Position numbers and translations under genes: made by a program. The notes under the pieces were generated by a model. It was given only the letters and a program-made list of their open reading frames with translations. It was not told where the DNA came from and searched no databases. A DNA stretch of 29,667 nucleotides, taken from NCBI GenBank assembly GCA_938022485.1, contig CALIEE010000181.1, forward strand, positions 1-29,667, written 5' to 3'. Numbering within the stretch: position 1 is the stretch's first letter; every line of letters starts with the position of its first letter. The DNA comes from an uncultured bacterium (lineage in GTDB: Bacteria > Bdellovibrionota_C > UBA2361 > SZUA-149 > CALKYB01). Of this stretch, positions 8,496-16,916 are shown piece after piece.

Positions 8496-10436
8496 TTAGT
8501 CGGCTTTTAGCACAGACCAAGAAATCTTATCGTGAAGAGCTAATTTTTTCTTACCAAGAACTGGTAGCATGGACAGGCCACCAGTCAGTACGCAAGCTAA
8601 CTGACTAAGAGCTCTAAGGAATGCTCCCTGTGCGCCAACTGACTCACCTTTAAGACCACTGACCCTCAGACCGAATATTTTTTGGCCTATGGTTCTATCA
8701 TCAAAGGTAATTTTAAAAATGTTGTAAATTAGCCAGAAGCCACAAGCCACTATTCCTGCATTACCAAATAGTGTTGCTAGCTCAGAAAATTCAGCGTTCC
8801 CAGCCATTACGTCACCTAGTAAACCTGGGCGAGCGAAAATAAGTACTGTCAAACCAGATGCCACTCCAAGAGTAATAGCGCCGTCGATTAGAAATGCTCC
8901 TATTCTTTTGAATAGAGAAGCTCCGACCACTCCTTCCCATGGGCTGGATGTATCGATTTCGATTGATCGTTCATAAGCTTTTTGCTCGGCAATTTTGATT
9001 TCTTTAACTTGTTTTGAGAAAGCGTTTACCGCTTGCTTAACATCTTTGTTTACAACCTTCGCTTCGGTCGACTTATCAATTTTAGTCGCATATATTGATG
9101 CTTCCTCTGCTCCAGCTAACTCTTCTCTGACTACATGGAAAAGGAGATTTGTAGTGGCATTATTTTCAAATCCGGCTATGTCCGCCATCGAAAGTTCCAT
9201 GGCTGATTCGATATCTGCTTGATGAACAGCTGAAGCTGCAGCCAACCAAAGCGCTGGTTTTATATCGAAAGGGGAATTACCAGATGGTTTTTGAGAGATA
9301 TTTTCTTGAAGATCTGAACCAGGCTCTGAAGTATTTCCAACTTCGACTTCTAGCCCTGATAGTCCAATATCCTCGTAGTCTAAGTCTTGATTAGATGTTT
9401 TACCAGTTAGATCTATCTCGGAGTATGAACCTTCGGATAGACCTAGCTGCTCATTTTCACTGATATCTTGATCGAGGTCATCAGTAGCTAGATCTTCTTC
9501 GTCTAGATTACCTTCAGCGATCATTTCAGGGATTTGAAACTCTTCTTCGTCTAGCTCACTGGCTGTTTCTAGAGCGTCATTTTCTTCTTCATTTAGTTGC
9601 TCTTCGGAAGCTTCAAGGGTTTCAGATTGTTCTTCTTCGGACTGCTCCTCTTTAGAATCTGAGAGTTCTTCACTTTCTTCTGCACCTGCTAGAAGCTTTT
9701 CTAGTTCACTCTCTGCATCATAGTCTTCGCTAATTTCTTGAATTTCACTATGTTCTTCAGAAGCAACCTCTTCCTCTGACAAATTGCCGTCAGCAATCAT
9801 TTCCGGGATTTGAAACTCTTCTTCGTCTAGGTCACTGGCTGTTTCTAGAGCGTCAATTTTCTCTTCGATTTTTTGCTCTTCGGAAGCTTCAAGGGTTTCA
9901 GATTGTTCTTCTTCGGACTGCTCTTCTGTAGGATCTGAGAGATCTTCACTTTCCTCTTCGGCACTTGCAATTAGTTGTTCTAGTTCGTTCTCAGCATCAG
10001 CTTCAGGGGTAAATTCTTCCTCGGATTCAAAGTTCAAGGAGTCATTTGAGATCGCCTCCGACCCAAGCTGCTCAAGAATTTCATGGCTATGCTCTAGGGA
10101 ACTTAGAAGGGATTCTACCTCATTATCTGCTCCACTCAAATCATCAGAGCTGTATTCACTTGGAGATAGTTCAGACCCTTCCTTGCCCGATTCAGGCTCT
10201 TCTGAGTTTTGATCTATTTTTTCTTGAAGGGCAACTAGTGTTGAGTCTGCCTCTAAATTTTCAGATTGCTTGTCTTCTTCGCTATAGCCTAGTCGAATAA
10301 CACAATGACTTGAAGTATCTGCAATACCCTTATCAGATTCAAACCCAGAGTTGAGCATCTCAAGAATACTATCTTGAGCCGAGATTGGTTCAGAGTCCGA
10401 TGTTAAACTTGAAATTTCAGTAGGAGAATTTGACAA
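8496..10436 (-). CDS. RDD-domain membrane protein with long acidic N-terminal region (probable C-terminal half of a split gene)
   Basis: The last 145 or so residues form an RDD domain: SLFKRIGAFLIDGAITLGV, a hydrophobic segment, a second segment (GIVACGFWLIYNIF), TIGQKIFGLRVSG, and LALHDKISWSVL. These carry the Arg and Asp residues that name the family. The first 390 or so residues are extremely acidic and Ser/Glu-rich, probably disordered, and hold a 92-residue tandem repeat. A helical Lys/Glu segment (about 440-490) precedes the RDD. The only available start is TTG 10434-10436 with a weak ribosome site. The same frame stays open upstream, with similar acidic Ser/Glu composition, to an A9 run at 10558-10566, where it meets the zinc-ribbon gene in another frame. 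I infer it is normally the C-terminal part of that protein. Its function is unknown. Confidence 0.8.
   Translation of the reverse strand: MSNSPTEISSLTSDSEPISAQDSILEMLNSGFESDKGIADTSSHCVIRLGYSEEDKQSENLEADSTLVALQEKIDQNSEEPESGKEGSELSPSEYSSDDLSGADNEVESLLSSLEHSHEILEQLGSEAISNDSLNFESEEEFTPEADAENELEQLIASAEEESEDLSDPTEEQSEEEQSETLEASEEQKIEEKIDALETASDLDEEEFQIPEMIADGNLSEEEVASEEHSEIQEISEDYDAESELEKLLAGAEESEELSDSKEEQSEEEQSETLEASEEQLNEEENDALETASELDEEEFQIPEMIAEGNLDEEDLATDDLDQDISENEQLGLSEGSYSEIDLTGKTSNQDLDYEDIGLSGLEVEVGNTSEPGSDLQENISQKPSGNSPFDIKPALWLAAASAVHQADIESAMELSMADIAGFENNATTNLLFHVVREELAGAEEASIYATKIDKSTEAKVVNKDVKQAVNAFSKQVKEIKIAEQKAYERSIEIDTSSPWEGVVGASLFKRIGAFLIDGAITLGVASGLTVLIFARPGLLGDVMAGNAEFSELATLFGNAGIVACGFWLIYNIFKITFDDRTIGQKIFGLRVSGLKGESVGAQGAFLRALSQLACVLTGGLSMLPVLGKKKLALHDKISWSVLKAD
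9517..9941 (-). repeat. in-frame 276-bp tandem repeat in the acidic region
   Basis: Two nearly identical blocks lie 276 nt (92 codons) apart: TGAAAC begins at 9535 in one and 9811 in the other. Both encode EEQSEEEQSETLEASEEQ, then an ALETAS segment and EEEFQIPEMIA. DNA identity is high in the core and includes synonymous sites, pointing to fairly recent duplication. Such repeats can expand or contract without breaking the frame. Confidence 0.85.
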
Positions 10437-10534
10437 TTGCTCTTCGAGGCAATCGTTTTCGAGATATTCAGTTGAATTTTTAGAATCAACTAGAAGAAAG
10501 TTAACTGCTTCTCCTTCATCAGGAGTAGATTGAG

Positions 10535-13500
10535 CTATCTGAGTATAATTTTCGGAGTTTTTTTTTCCGACAAATTATTTTCTTCCTCAGTAGAGCTATC
10601 GTCTATCTCTGGCTGTTCCTGTTGCTCTTCTAACAAGTCAGCTAATTGAGCTTCGTCGATTGCCAAGTCTAGGTTGGGTATAGCTTCCTGAACATTAATA
10701 ACTTCTTCTTCCGCTTGAGAGAAGTCCCATGTTTCAGCTTGCTCAATTTCTTGAGGAATTTCTTCTAAAGGTTGTTCTTGAATATCCCAATTTTGCGGAT
10801 GATCTTCTTCCGCTGCTTCTTGGATTAGCTCTTCAAGGCTAGTGCTTGTTAAAAGACTCCCAGGTGCTCCAGTAGTTTCATCAGATTCCCGAGTATCAGG
10901 CTCTAAAACATCAGAGGTCAGGTGCTCTAACTCAGATTCTGCTAGAAATCCTTCGTTACTGGTCTTAACTTCTGATTCCTCGGCAATAATTTCTCCAGCA
11001 AAACCATCGTGTGAAGGGCTTTGAACTTCGGCTTCCAGGAATACTTCAGAGGCCATTTCAAAAGAACTATTTTTTTCACTATCAGTTTGTTCTACTGCAT
11101 TACCATCGAAACCTTCTTGACTTTCGGATGACACTTCGGGCTGTGCTGTAATTTCTTCCTGCTTCTCTTCTTCTAGACCTTGCAAGGTATTCAAGTCGAA
11201 CAAATGATCGAAGGTCTTCATCAACTCAGGGCTGGCAGGTGCCTGAGCTTGAAGTGTTGAGCTGTTGTCAAAAATCCCTTCGTCGTGGATCTCTGAGATA
11301 GAGGCGCTATCCGTAGTGTTTAAAGCTGAATCTGTCTCGGAGCCAAAAGAAGCTTCTGCTTGTTCAAAACTATTAGTAGTTGCCTCTTCTTCACCGAGAA
11401 GGGGAGCTTGCTCTAAGATTTTATCAATATCATTCTTTAAAAATCCCGCAGACTCGCTAAGACCATCCACTGAATCTTTCAGAGGTTCAGGTATTTCACT
11501 GACAGTGTCATGCTCTGTCTCGGAAGGTTCTGGGTCTCCTATATCCAGAGGAGCGATGTCATCTAGAAGGCTGCTTAGATCCTCTTCTAATCCACTTGCA
11601 GCTTGAGTATTTACTACTTCTTCCGGAGCATGCATTGCTTGTTCCAGAGCGTTTAGAGTATCAAGTTCACTTGAGAGCTCTTCGATATTAGTAATTGGTT
11701 CTTGAGAAATATCTTCTTTCCCGATTTTGCCTGAAAGCTGCTCAAGGTCTTTCAACTCTTGATCTATGTTGACCTGTTGGCAATCTATGTCATCAACGCT
11801 AGCTACGCTTATTACATTCATACCGTCAGCAATTAGACCTTCCAGCTCTCCGTCAAGTTCTTGTTGAAGATTAGCTAGGGGATCGGGAGCTGCTGTGGCA
11901 CTCTCGTTATTCACAAGACTATCCACTAATGGATCTCCTGCGGCTTGGACAAAGGTGTTACCCATAGACATTAGCTCAGCTAATTCATCTTCAAGAGTTT
12001 GTCCAAGTGACAGAAGTGGATCGTCTTCGAGTATATCCTGAGGTGATACACCATATGCTTCAGCAAGTAGGGTTGAAAGTTGATGGATGAGTCGGTCTTT
12101 GGCTTCTAACTCAATCGCGATATCTTGATCGACTTGTTTTGCTTGAACTGTGGAAATAGTAGCTTCAATTTCCTTTTCAGAACTAGAGCTTAGTATTTCC
12201 ATGTCGAAATGAGCACCATCATCTTTTTCAGTTAGACTTTGGCGCTGCGGTGCGGAACCAATTTGCTCAAATGCTGAGACAAGACCACTCAGAAGATTTT
12301 CTCCTTTGGGTATTGATGCCTCCTCTTTTTTGGTCAGAACCGTTTGGCTTACCTCTACAGGTGCCTCTTCTTCTACTAAGTCTTCTTCATCCTCATACTC
12401 GCCTTCTACTTCAAATTCGATGCTTACTTCCATGTCATCGCCAAGTAGGAAGGAGTTACCAAGATCTGCTTGGGAGTATTGTTCAGTTTTTTCTACAGCT
12501 ACTGACTCAATGTCTAAACTCTCATCACCTAGCATTTGGTCAAGCTGATCTTCCCAATTTTCTGCACCATCTCCAAACTCCATTACTGCGGGTGCGACAA
12601 ATGGGCTGGCAGTAAGTTCTTCGCTATCTGTTTCGTTTAGCCCAAGAATAATATCATCTGATATATGTTCTTCAATCGAACTTTCCGGATTAGCAGCTTC
12701 AATTAGATTGCTTTGCCCCTCTTCTAACTGAGGATGAGGTTTTTGTTCAGTTTGTTGCGAGACAAACTCTTCTGGTCGAACTTCCGAGGAAGAAGGCTTT
12801 TGTGTGTTTGGAAGAAGTTCAGCTTGTGTACTCTCGAAAGAATCATTTAGAGCTTCAGCAGCAAGTCTTTCGAAATCCGAATCAGAAGATTCTAGAACTG
12901 GAGGGACAGTCTGTTCAGCCTGGATGTTACTTTTCTGTCTTATTGTTTCTACTATTTCGGCAGTTTTATTAGGCTCTAGACTTAGGTCAATATTAAAATC
13001 CTCGGCTAGGGCAAAATTAGATTCACCAGCTAGTTCTAATGGTTTCCAGTCTGAATTTTCTTTTTTATTTAGCTCCGCTTGTTTACTAATTTTTTCGTCC
13101 AAAGAGTCTCTAACTTTGAATGACTCAGGGGAGTCAGTTTTACTAGCAACAGTCTCTTCGTTATTTTCATTGGGTTCGGATGCTATCGTTGGCAAACTAA
13201 GGTAGCTGTCAGCAGTTAATTCAGACTCAAGCTGTTTAATTTTGTCTTCGGTGTCACCTAGTAAGTTTAGATTTTCCAAAGCATTTGGATCATTGGTCTC
13301 GTGAACTGGCTCTTGCGAGGTACTAGCTGAGTTCTCTACCTGACTAATGATCCCAGATATACTGGTCTCTTGAATTTCCTCAATCGTTGGTTCAGAGGGC
13401 TCAGGAGTTGGATTTTCACTTTGTTCTGCAGCTAGTATGAATAATTCAAAATCATCTATCTCTTTATCTAAGACTGAACCAGCGTCATCTTCTTCCGCTC

Positions 13501-13891
13501 GGTTAACAAAATTTTGAAGATCCTCGTTATTAGAGCTTAGAGTTTCGCTGATAGCGTCCATCGGGTCTGATGCTGTCCCTTCCGCTGGCGAAGATTCGAG
13601 TCCTAGTTCTGAAGAGGTCTGGGATTCGTCACTAGGGATCCTGGCTTCAGTTTGTCCTGCCTGGCTAGTTGAAGATTCATTAAGAAGTTCATTACTTGCT
13701 GATGATTTTCCTAAAATACTTTTCAAGAAACCACCTTTGTTGGAGTCTTGGTTGGAAGAGCTAGGTGATGAAACTTTTTTACCATTCTTGATCAGTGAGA
13801 GCGACTGACGACTGGACTTTAGGTTTAGTCCACATTTCGGACAGGCGACCTTTTTGTCTGAAACAACGAATTTACACTTGGGACATTTCAT
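10535..13891 (-). CDS. giant acidic protein with N-terminal zinc ribbon (probable N-terminal half of a split gene)
   Basis: The product is 1,118 aa. Residues 3-20 are a rubredoxin-like zinc ribbon with Cys3, Cys6, Cys17 and Cys20 (MKCPKCK and CPKCG), followed by a short basic Ser-rich stretch. The remainder is extremely Glu/Asp/Ser-rich, low in complexity and probably disordered, with repeated short Leu patches such as LEEDLSSLLDDI, LEDELAELMSMG, LADLLEEQ and LEELIQEAAEE. No membrane segment or signal peptide is seen. The start is ATG 13889-13891, 44 nt after rsmE, so it is probably in that operon. The frame ends at 10535, soon after an A9 run. A -1 shift there continues into the RDD protein, giving about 1,798 residues. 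Short zinc-ribbon plus RDD proteins exist in bacteria. A linker of over 1,500 residues is exceptional. Confidence 0.82.
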   Translation of the reverse strand: MKCPKCKFVVSDKKVACPKCGLNLKSSRQSLSLIKNGKKVSSPSSSNQDSNKGGFLKSILGKSSASNELLNESSTSQAGQTEARIPSDESQTSSELGLESSPAEGTASDPMDAISETLSSNNEDLQNFVNRAEEDDAGSVLDKEIDDFELFILAAEQSENPTPEPSEPTIEEIQETSISGIISQVENSASTSQEPVHETNDPNALENLNLLGDTEDKIKQLESELTADSYLSLPTIASEPNENNEETVASKTDSPESFKVRDSLDEKISKQAELNKKENSDWKPLELAGESNFALAEDFNIDLSLEPNKTAEIVETIRQKSNIQAEQTVPPVLESSDSDFERLAAEALNDSFESTQAELLPNTQKPSSSEVRPEEFVSQQTEQKPHPQLEEGQSNLIEAANPESSIEEHISDDIILGLNETDSEELTASPFVAPAVMEFGDGAENWEDQLDQMLGDESLDIESVAVEKTEQYSQADLGNSFLLGDDMEVSIEFEVEGEYEDEEDLVEEEAPVEVSQTVLTKKEEASIPKGENLLSGLVSAFEQIGSAPQRQSLTEKDDGAHFDMEILSSSSEKEIEATISTVQAKQVDQDIAIELEAKDRLIHQLSTLLAEAYGVSPQDILEDDPLLSLGQTLEDELAELMSMGNTFVQAAGDPLVDSLVNNESATAAPDPLANLQQELDGELEGLIADGMNVISVASVDDIDCQQVNIDQELKDLEQLSGKIGKEDISQEPITNIEELSSELDTLNALEQAMHAPEEVVNTQAASGLEEDLSSLLDDIAPLDIGDPEPSETEHDTVSEIPEPLKDSVDGLSESAGFLKNDIDKILEQAPLLGEEEATTNSFEQAEASFGSETDSALNTTDSASISEIHDEGIFDNSSTLQAQAPASPELMKTFDHLFDLNTLQGLEEEKQEEITAQPEVSSESQEGFDGNAVEQTDSEKNSSFEMASEVFLEAEVQSPSHDGFAGEIIAEESEVKTSNEGFLAESELEHLTSDVLEPDTRESDETTGAPGSLLTSTSLEELIQEAAEEDHPQNWDIQEQPLEEIPQEIEQAETWDFSQAEEEVINVQEAIPNLDLAIDEAQLADLLEEQQEQPEIDDSSTEEENNLSEKKTPKIILR
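10558..10566 (-). other. A9 homopolymer at the frame break (slippage site, phase-variable tract or sequence error)
   Basis: The coding strand reads GAA AAA AAA ACT in the zinc-ribbon frame, which contains the -1 slippery heptamer A AAA AAA. Re-reading one A, or adding one A to the transcript, enters the RDD frame (AAC TCC GAA AAT). In the RDD frame the next upstream stop is at 10587-10589, just before the run, so the two frames join only within this short stretch. The zinc-ribbon frame itself stops at 10535-10537. Confidence 0.75.
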
Positions 13892-13935
13892 TTAGTCCAA
13901 TTCCAAAAATATAACCTTCCGAACAACCGCTTTTC

Positions 13936-14778
13936 CTAACTGCGCAGGCCCATTAAAATTACGCCCGAGGCTAAAGTAAAAGCGGTTTCCACCCTTAATA
14001 CACCGGCTCCGAGGGTTGCTGATTTAAAATGTCTGGACTGAGCAAAAGATTCTTCTGATTCAGACATTCCGCCCTCGGGACCAACTACTAAATAGTTTTC
14101 GGCACCTTGGGAATTATTCTCAACATGATTTTTTCGAAGCCTATCTTGGCAAGGTAAGCGCCTGTTATCGTTGATAAAAGTGCTCTTGCTGAGAGGATCT
14201 CCAGAGACGATTTGGAGAAGGTTTGGCATATTTTTTGTTTTTCTGGTGCTCAGAAAGATTTTGGACCCTTTATCGGAGAGGTGAGAATCCAGAGCGGATT
14301 CTAAACTTTCGCATATATAAATTAGGGGAAATATGACTTGTTTAGACTGTTTAAATGCTGATCTCGCAATTGATTCCAGGCGATCTGATTTCTTTTCTAT
14401 TGATTTTACAAAATTACCCTGAGAGCTACTACCTCTGAAAAAGATCAGCTTGCTTACTCCAAGCTCAACGGCTTTACTCACCAACTTTTCAGCTACTGCT
14501 GGTTCAGGAACTCCAACAAATACCACAAGTCTTGGACCAATTATTTTAGCTGGTATAATACTCTTTAGCTTTAGACTGACAGAGTTGTTTCCTATGGACT
14601 CCACTGTTCCACGAGCCAAGCTTTTGCAACAGATGTTGTAGACTTCGAGTTGGTCACCAATCTTAACACGTAGAGATTTTTTTAGATGTTTTGCCTCTTC
14701 CTCGAGGACTTCAACTTCAGCACCACGGCTGAAGTGTTCCTCGGCAACCTCGACAATTGTTCTGATCTGGGAACTCAC
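13936..14778 (-). CDS. rsmE: 16S rRNA (uracil1498-N3)-methyltransferase
   Basis: RsmE methylates N3 of U1498 in the 30S decoding region, using SAM and a trefoil-knot fold. The 280-aa protein has the N-terminal PUA-like domain (EEAKHLKKSLRVKIGDQLEVYN) and the SPOUT C-terminus with LVVGPEGGMSESE and the knot sequence TLGAGVLRVETAFTLASG. Both match the family. The start is GTG 14776-14778; the N-terminus begins where expected, but the ribosome site is weak. An atypical polar insert (about residues 185-220, NDNRRLPCQDRLRKN) makes it longer than the usual 240-250 aa. It is 23 nt after the DsbA-fold gene and 44 nt before the zinc-ribbon gene. Confidence 0.93.
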   Translation of the reverse strand: MSSQIRTIVEVAEEHFSRGAEVEVLEEEAKHLKKSLRVKIGDQLEVYNICCKSLARGTVESIGNNSVSLKLKSIIPAKIIGPRLVVFVGVPEPAVAEKLVSKAVELGVSKLIFFRGSSSQGNFVKSIEKKSDRLESIARSAFKQSKQVIFPLIYICESLESALDSHLSDKGSKIFLSTRKTKNMPNLLQIVSGDPLSKSTFINDNRRLPCQDRLRKNHVENNSQGAENYLVVGPEGGMSESEESFAQSRHFKSATLGAGVLRVETAFTLASGVILMGLRS

Positions 14779-14801
14779 TTGAGGAAGCTTACCCAGGCAC
14801 T

Positions 14802-15407
14802 TTACTTGCGGTTGACCCCAAGCTCTAGCAGACGTTCTTCGGCCATGGCGATTCTATCAATTCCCTGAAAGCGTTCTTCTCCAATTAGAATAGTTGGGGT
14901 GTCAAATACCCCAAGCTTGCGGCCACGTTTAAAAATACCTTTAACTCTCTCACGAGTATCAGTACTGCTAATTCGGCCGGCAAATTCGTTAGGGTCAATA
15001 TCTAGGTCGTCACAAAGTTCAACAAAGAAGTCCTGCTGATTTGCATCTTCACCTTCACCCCACCAGCGGTGGAACATTTTAATATTGTATTCAAGGCTAA
15101 GGTCTAAGTCTCCAGCGACTACTGCTCCGCGAGTGCTTTTTTCGGGATCAAAGTCCTCTTCAGGCCATGATCCTTTCATAACCAAGGGTAATTCCATTGC
15201 CTTAGCTAGTCTCACAACATCTTCTCGAATGTAGCTCGCACGTTCTGGAGAAATTTGTTGTCCAGAGGTTTGTCCTGAAGCTTTACCTGAAAAGGGTTGC
15301 CACAAAACTTTAATATCAAACTTGCTTTCAATTTGTGCCAAGCGGTCAATCGCCAAATAGGAATAAGGGCATTGAAATGAATAGAAAATCTCGACAGTTT
15401 GAATCAT
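14802..15407 (-). CDS. DsbA-fold oxidoreductase / 2-hydroxychromene-2-carboxylate isomerase-like protein
   Basis: This 201-aa thioredoxin-fold protein belongs to the DsbA/kappa-GST group. The N-terminus has IFYSFQCPYSYLAIDRL, where the active-site region is CPYS rather than a CxxC disulfide. That points to the glutathione-dependent HCCA-isomerase/FrnE-like branch rather than a disulfide oxidase. An alpha-helical insert spans about 50-150, and the cis-Pro loop GVFDTPTILIGEERFQGIDRI is typical. There is no signal peptide, so it is probably cytoplasmic. The ATG at 15405-15407 begins what looks like a three-gene operon with rsmE and the zinc-ribbon gene. The true substrate is unknown; naphthalene catabolism is not implied. 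Confidence 0.85.
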   Translation of the reverse strand: MIQTVEIFYSFQCPYSYLAIDRLAQIESKFDIKVLWQPFSGKASGQTSGQQISPERASYIREDVVRLAKAMELPLVMKGSWPEEDFDPEKSTRGAVVAGDLDLSLEYNIKMFHRWWGEGEDANQQDFFVELCDDLDIDPNEFAGRISSTDTRERVKGIFKRGRKLGVFDTPTILIGEERFQGIDRIAMAEERLLELGVNRK

Positions 15408-15780
15408 CTTCTTTGGTCCTGATTTAGAGCCTTAAATCAATTGAATAGGCTCAGGTCATTAAAATGTTTGTTTCGCTGTAAATTCTGGGTCGAAAGCACG
15501 GCCCTGACCCTGGTCCATTAAACCATCGGTCCTTTAGCGGTCCGTTAGAGTAATTTTTCAGAGGTTTGGGTCTGATTCCCGACCAAGAGGAATCTAGCCT
15601 ATTATGACTCGAACTTCAATCTAATAAAAGCACTAAAATTACCAGAAATGCAGAGGTGTATTGAAAAGACGAAGTTTAAATTGGGCGGGGTATAACCCAG
15701 CCTAATTTAAATGAGGCAGGGTTTTTATAGACCGTAAGCTAAACAAAAAAATATTCGACTAAGAAGGGGTAGGTTTGAGC
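15408..15780. other. 373-bp non-coding gap with repeats and hairpins
   Basis: No gene is apparent. The gap holds the 3' region of the PATAN gene and the promoter side of the DsbA-fold gene. Visible structure: GGGTC/GACCC (about 15487-15510), an 11-bp tandem repeat (CGGTCCTTTAG at 15527-15537, then CGGTCCGTTAG at 15538-15548, 10 of 11 identical), and the strong stem-loop at 15675-15711. I cannot pick a convincing promoter. Confidence 0.5.
15675..15711. other. strong 37-nt stem-loop downstream of the PATAN-Roadblock gene
   Basis: TTTAAATT pairs with AATTTAAA, continued by a G-T wobble, GGC/GCC, one mismatch and GGG/CCC around a 6-nt loop. Nearly the whole element is paired. It begins about 70 nt after the PATAN stop codon on the minus strand. 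No U-tract follows, so it could be a factor-dependent termination or 3'-end-protecting hairpin. Confidence 0.5.
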
Positions 15781-16674
15781 TTAAAATAGGTCTTCGAGTG
15801 ATTCAACATAACTCCTAACAGCCACCATTGCCTGACCTGGATTCCCCGAAGTATCCTGTAATAAATAGAGGAGTTGCTCTCCTCCTTTAAGCATTCTCAA
15901 TAGAACGTACTCGTTAGTTCCCGTGATAAGTATCTCCTGAATAGGACTTAGGCCGCCGTCTTCAGCTTTACCAAGGGCAACCAAAGCATCTTGAGCTGAT
16001 TTACCAACGTCTCTGTAAAAAGCGCTCGCAGTATCTAAGTCGAGTTCTTCACCTGGGACATCAAAAGCAATCGGAGTGCCGGTTTCAATGTCTACCAGAG
16101 TGGCAGCTATATATCCTCCAATAGAGGATTTTAATTTCTCAAAAAAATCGTCGACACTTTCGATACTGGCTTCTTCTACTGCTGGGACTGGAGCTTTTGG
16201 AGAAGTTTCAGGTTGAGAAGCTCTTTCTGGGAAAAGTTCCCTGAGAGGAAATACAATCTGAGGCTCTTCGGAGTCTTCTTCACCATTTTTTAAAACCTGT
16301 ACGGTGCACTTACCCCATGAAGACATGTGTTTTAGAGCAGCTTCTGTATGTCTCTTAATAATTTCCTTTCTTGAGTCCTGATTTTCAACGCCAATGTCTA
16401 TTAGGATATCATCCAAATGCTTGCTTCCAGACTGGCGGGACTCTCTAATACTGGCCGTCAGTTCATCCTTTTGAACCTGAGCTTCGTTGATTAGTATATT
16501 CTGAAAATTTTCAACCTGACCCGTAGCGAACGCCCAGACTACATGACCCTGATGTAGGTACACCTTGCCGGTATTGGATTCATTCTTGAAGCGCAGCTCG
16601 CCAGAAGGAATCTGCCTGATTATGTTGTCCATAATGGAGAATACATCAGATTTTGCTCGAATAGTGTCTGTCAT
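15781..16674 (-). CDS. PATAN (DUF4388) and Roadblock/LC7 domain protein
   Basis: This is a 297-aa cytoplasmic signalling-type protein. Residues about 10-130 look like a DUF4388/PATAN domain: FSIMDNIIRQIPSGELRF, GKVYLHQGHVVWAFATGQ, then a helical part ending with ALKHMSSWGKCTVQVL. A Pro/Glu-rich linker (about 135-170) follows. Residues about 172-297 resemble a Roadblock/LC7 fold: SIGGYIAATLVDIETGTPIA and LSPIQEILITGTNEYVLLRML. Roadblock proteins commonly partner small Ras-like GTPases (MglA/MglB in myxobacteria) and PATAN proteins link to two-component or GTPase signalling. No GTPase or kinase gene is next to it. It is divergent from the DUF1329 gene. Domain calls are from pattern recognition. 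Confidence 0.75.
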   Translation of the reverse strand: MTDTIRAKSDVFSIMDNIIRQIPSGELRFKNESNTGKVYLHQGHVVWAFATGQVENFQNILINEAQVQKDELTASIRESRQSGSKHLDDILIDIGVENQDSRKEIIKRHTEAALKHMSSWGKCTVQVLKNGEEDSEEPQIVFPLRELFPERASQPETSPKAPVPAVEEASIESVDDFFEKLKSSIGGYIAATLVDIETGTPIAFDVPGEELDLDTASAFYRDVGKSAQDALVALGKAEDGGLSPIQEILITGTNEYVLLRMLKGGEQLLYLLQDTSGNPGQAMVAVRSYVESLEDLF

Positions 16675-16816
16675 TTTACTTTCTAAATTCTAGCTTTCTA
16701 GCCATTTTGACTAAAATAATTGCCTCTAGATCCCTACGATTTAGGATGCGTTCGTTTTACCTTTGGTTTTATTATTGTCGGCAAGTTATAAGTTAAACTA
16801 AAGTGACTATCATTGC

Positions 16817-16865
16817 GGGCAAATACCCCTTTATTCGCAGGAAAAACGACGGTTTTTGCTTGCCC
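16817..16865 (+). promoter_or_regulatory. nested hairpin in the leader of the DUF1329 gene
   Basis: GGGCAA (16817-16822) pairs with TTGCCC (16860-16865), and inside it AAAAAC (16842-16847) pairs with GTTTTT (16852-16857) around GACG. The element ends 51 nt before the TTG start and would be in the leader mRNA if the promoter lies upstream of it. It does not match a riboswitch class I know. It may be a regulatory leader or a terminator-like pause. Confidence 0.4.
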
Positions 16866-16916
16866 TAAAAAGTCCCTCTTAATATTTTTCGTGGAAAGCC
16901 CAAAAAGAGAGCCGAA

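Noticed and set aside
12250..13205. Several plus-strand frames opposite the acidic protein (113-133 aa)
   Set aside because: Glu/Ser-rich codons read on the opposite strand give long Ser/Leu/Phe-rich frames with no start signals; composition explains them.
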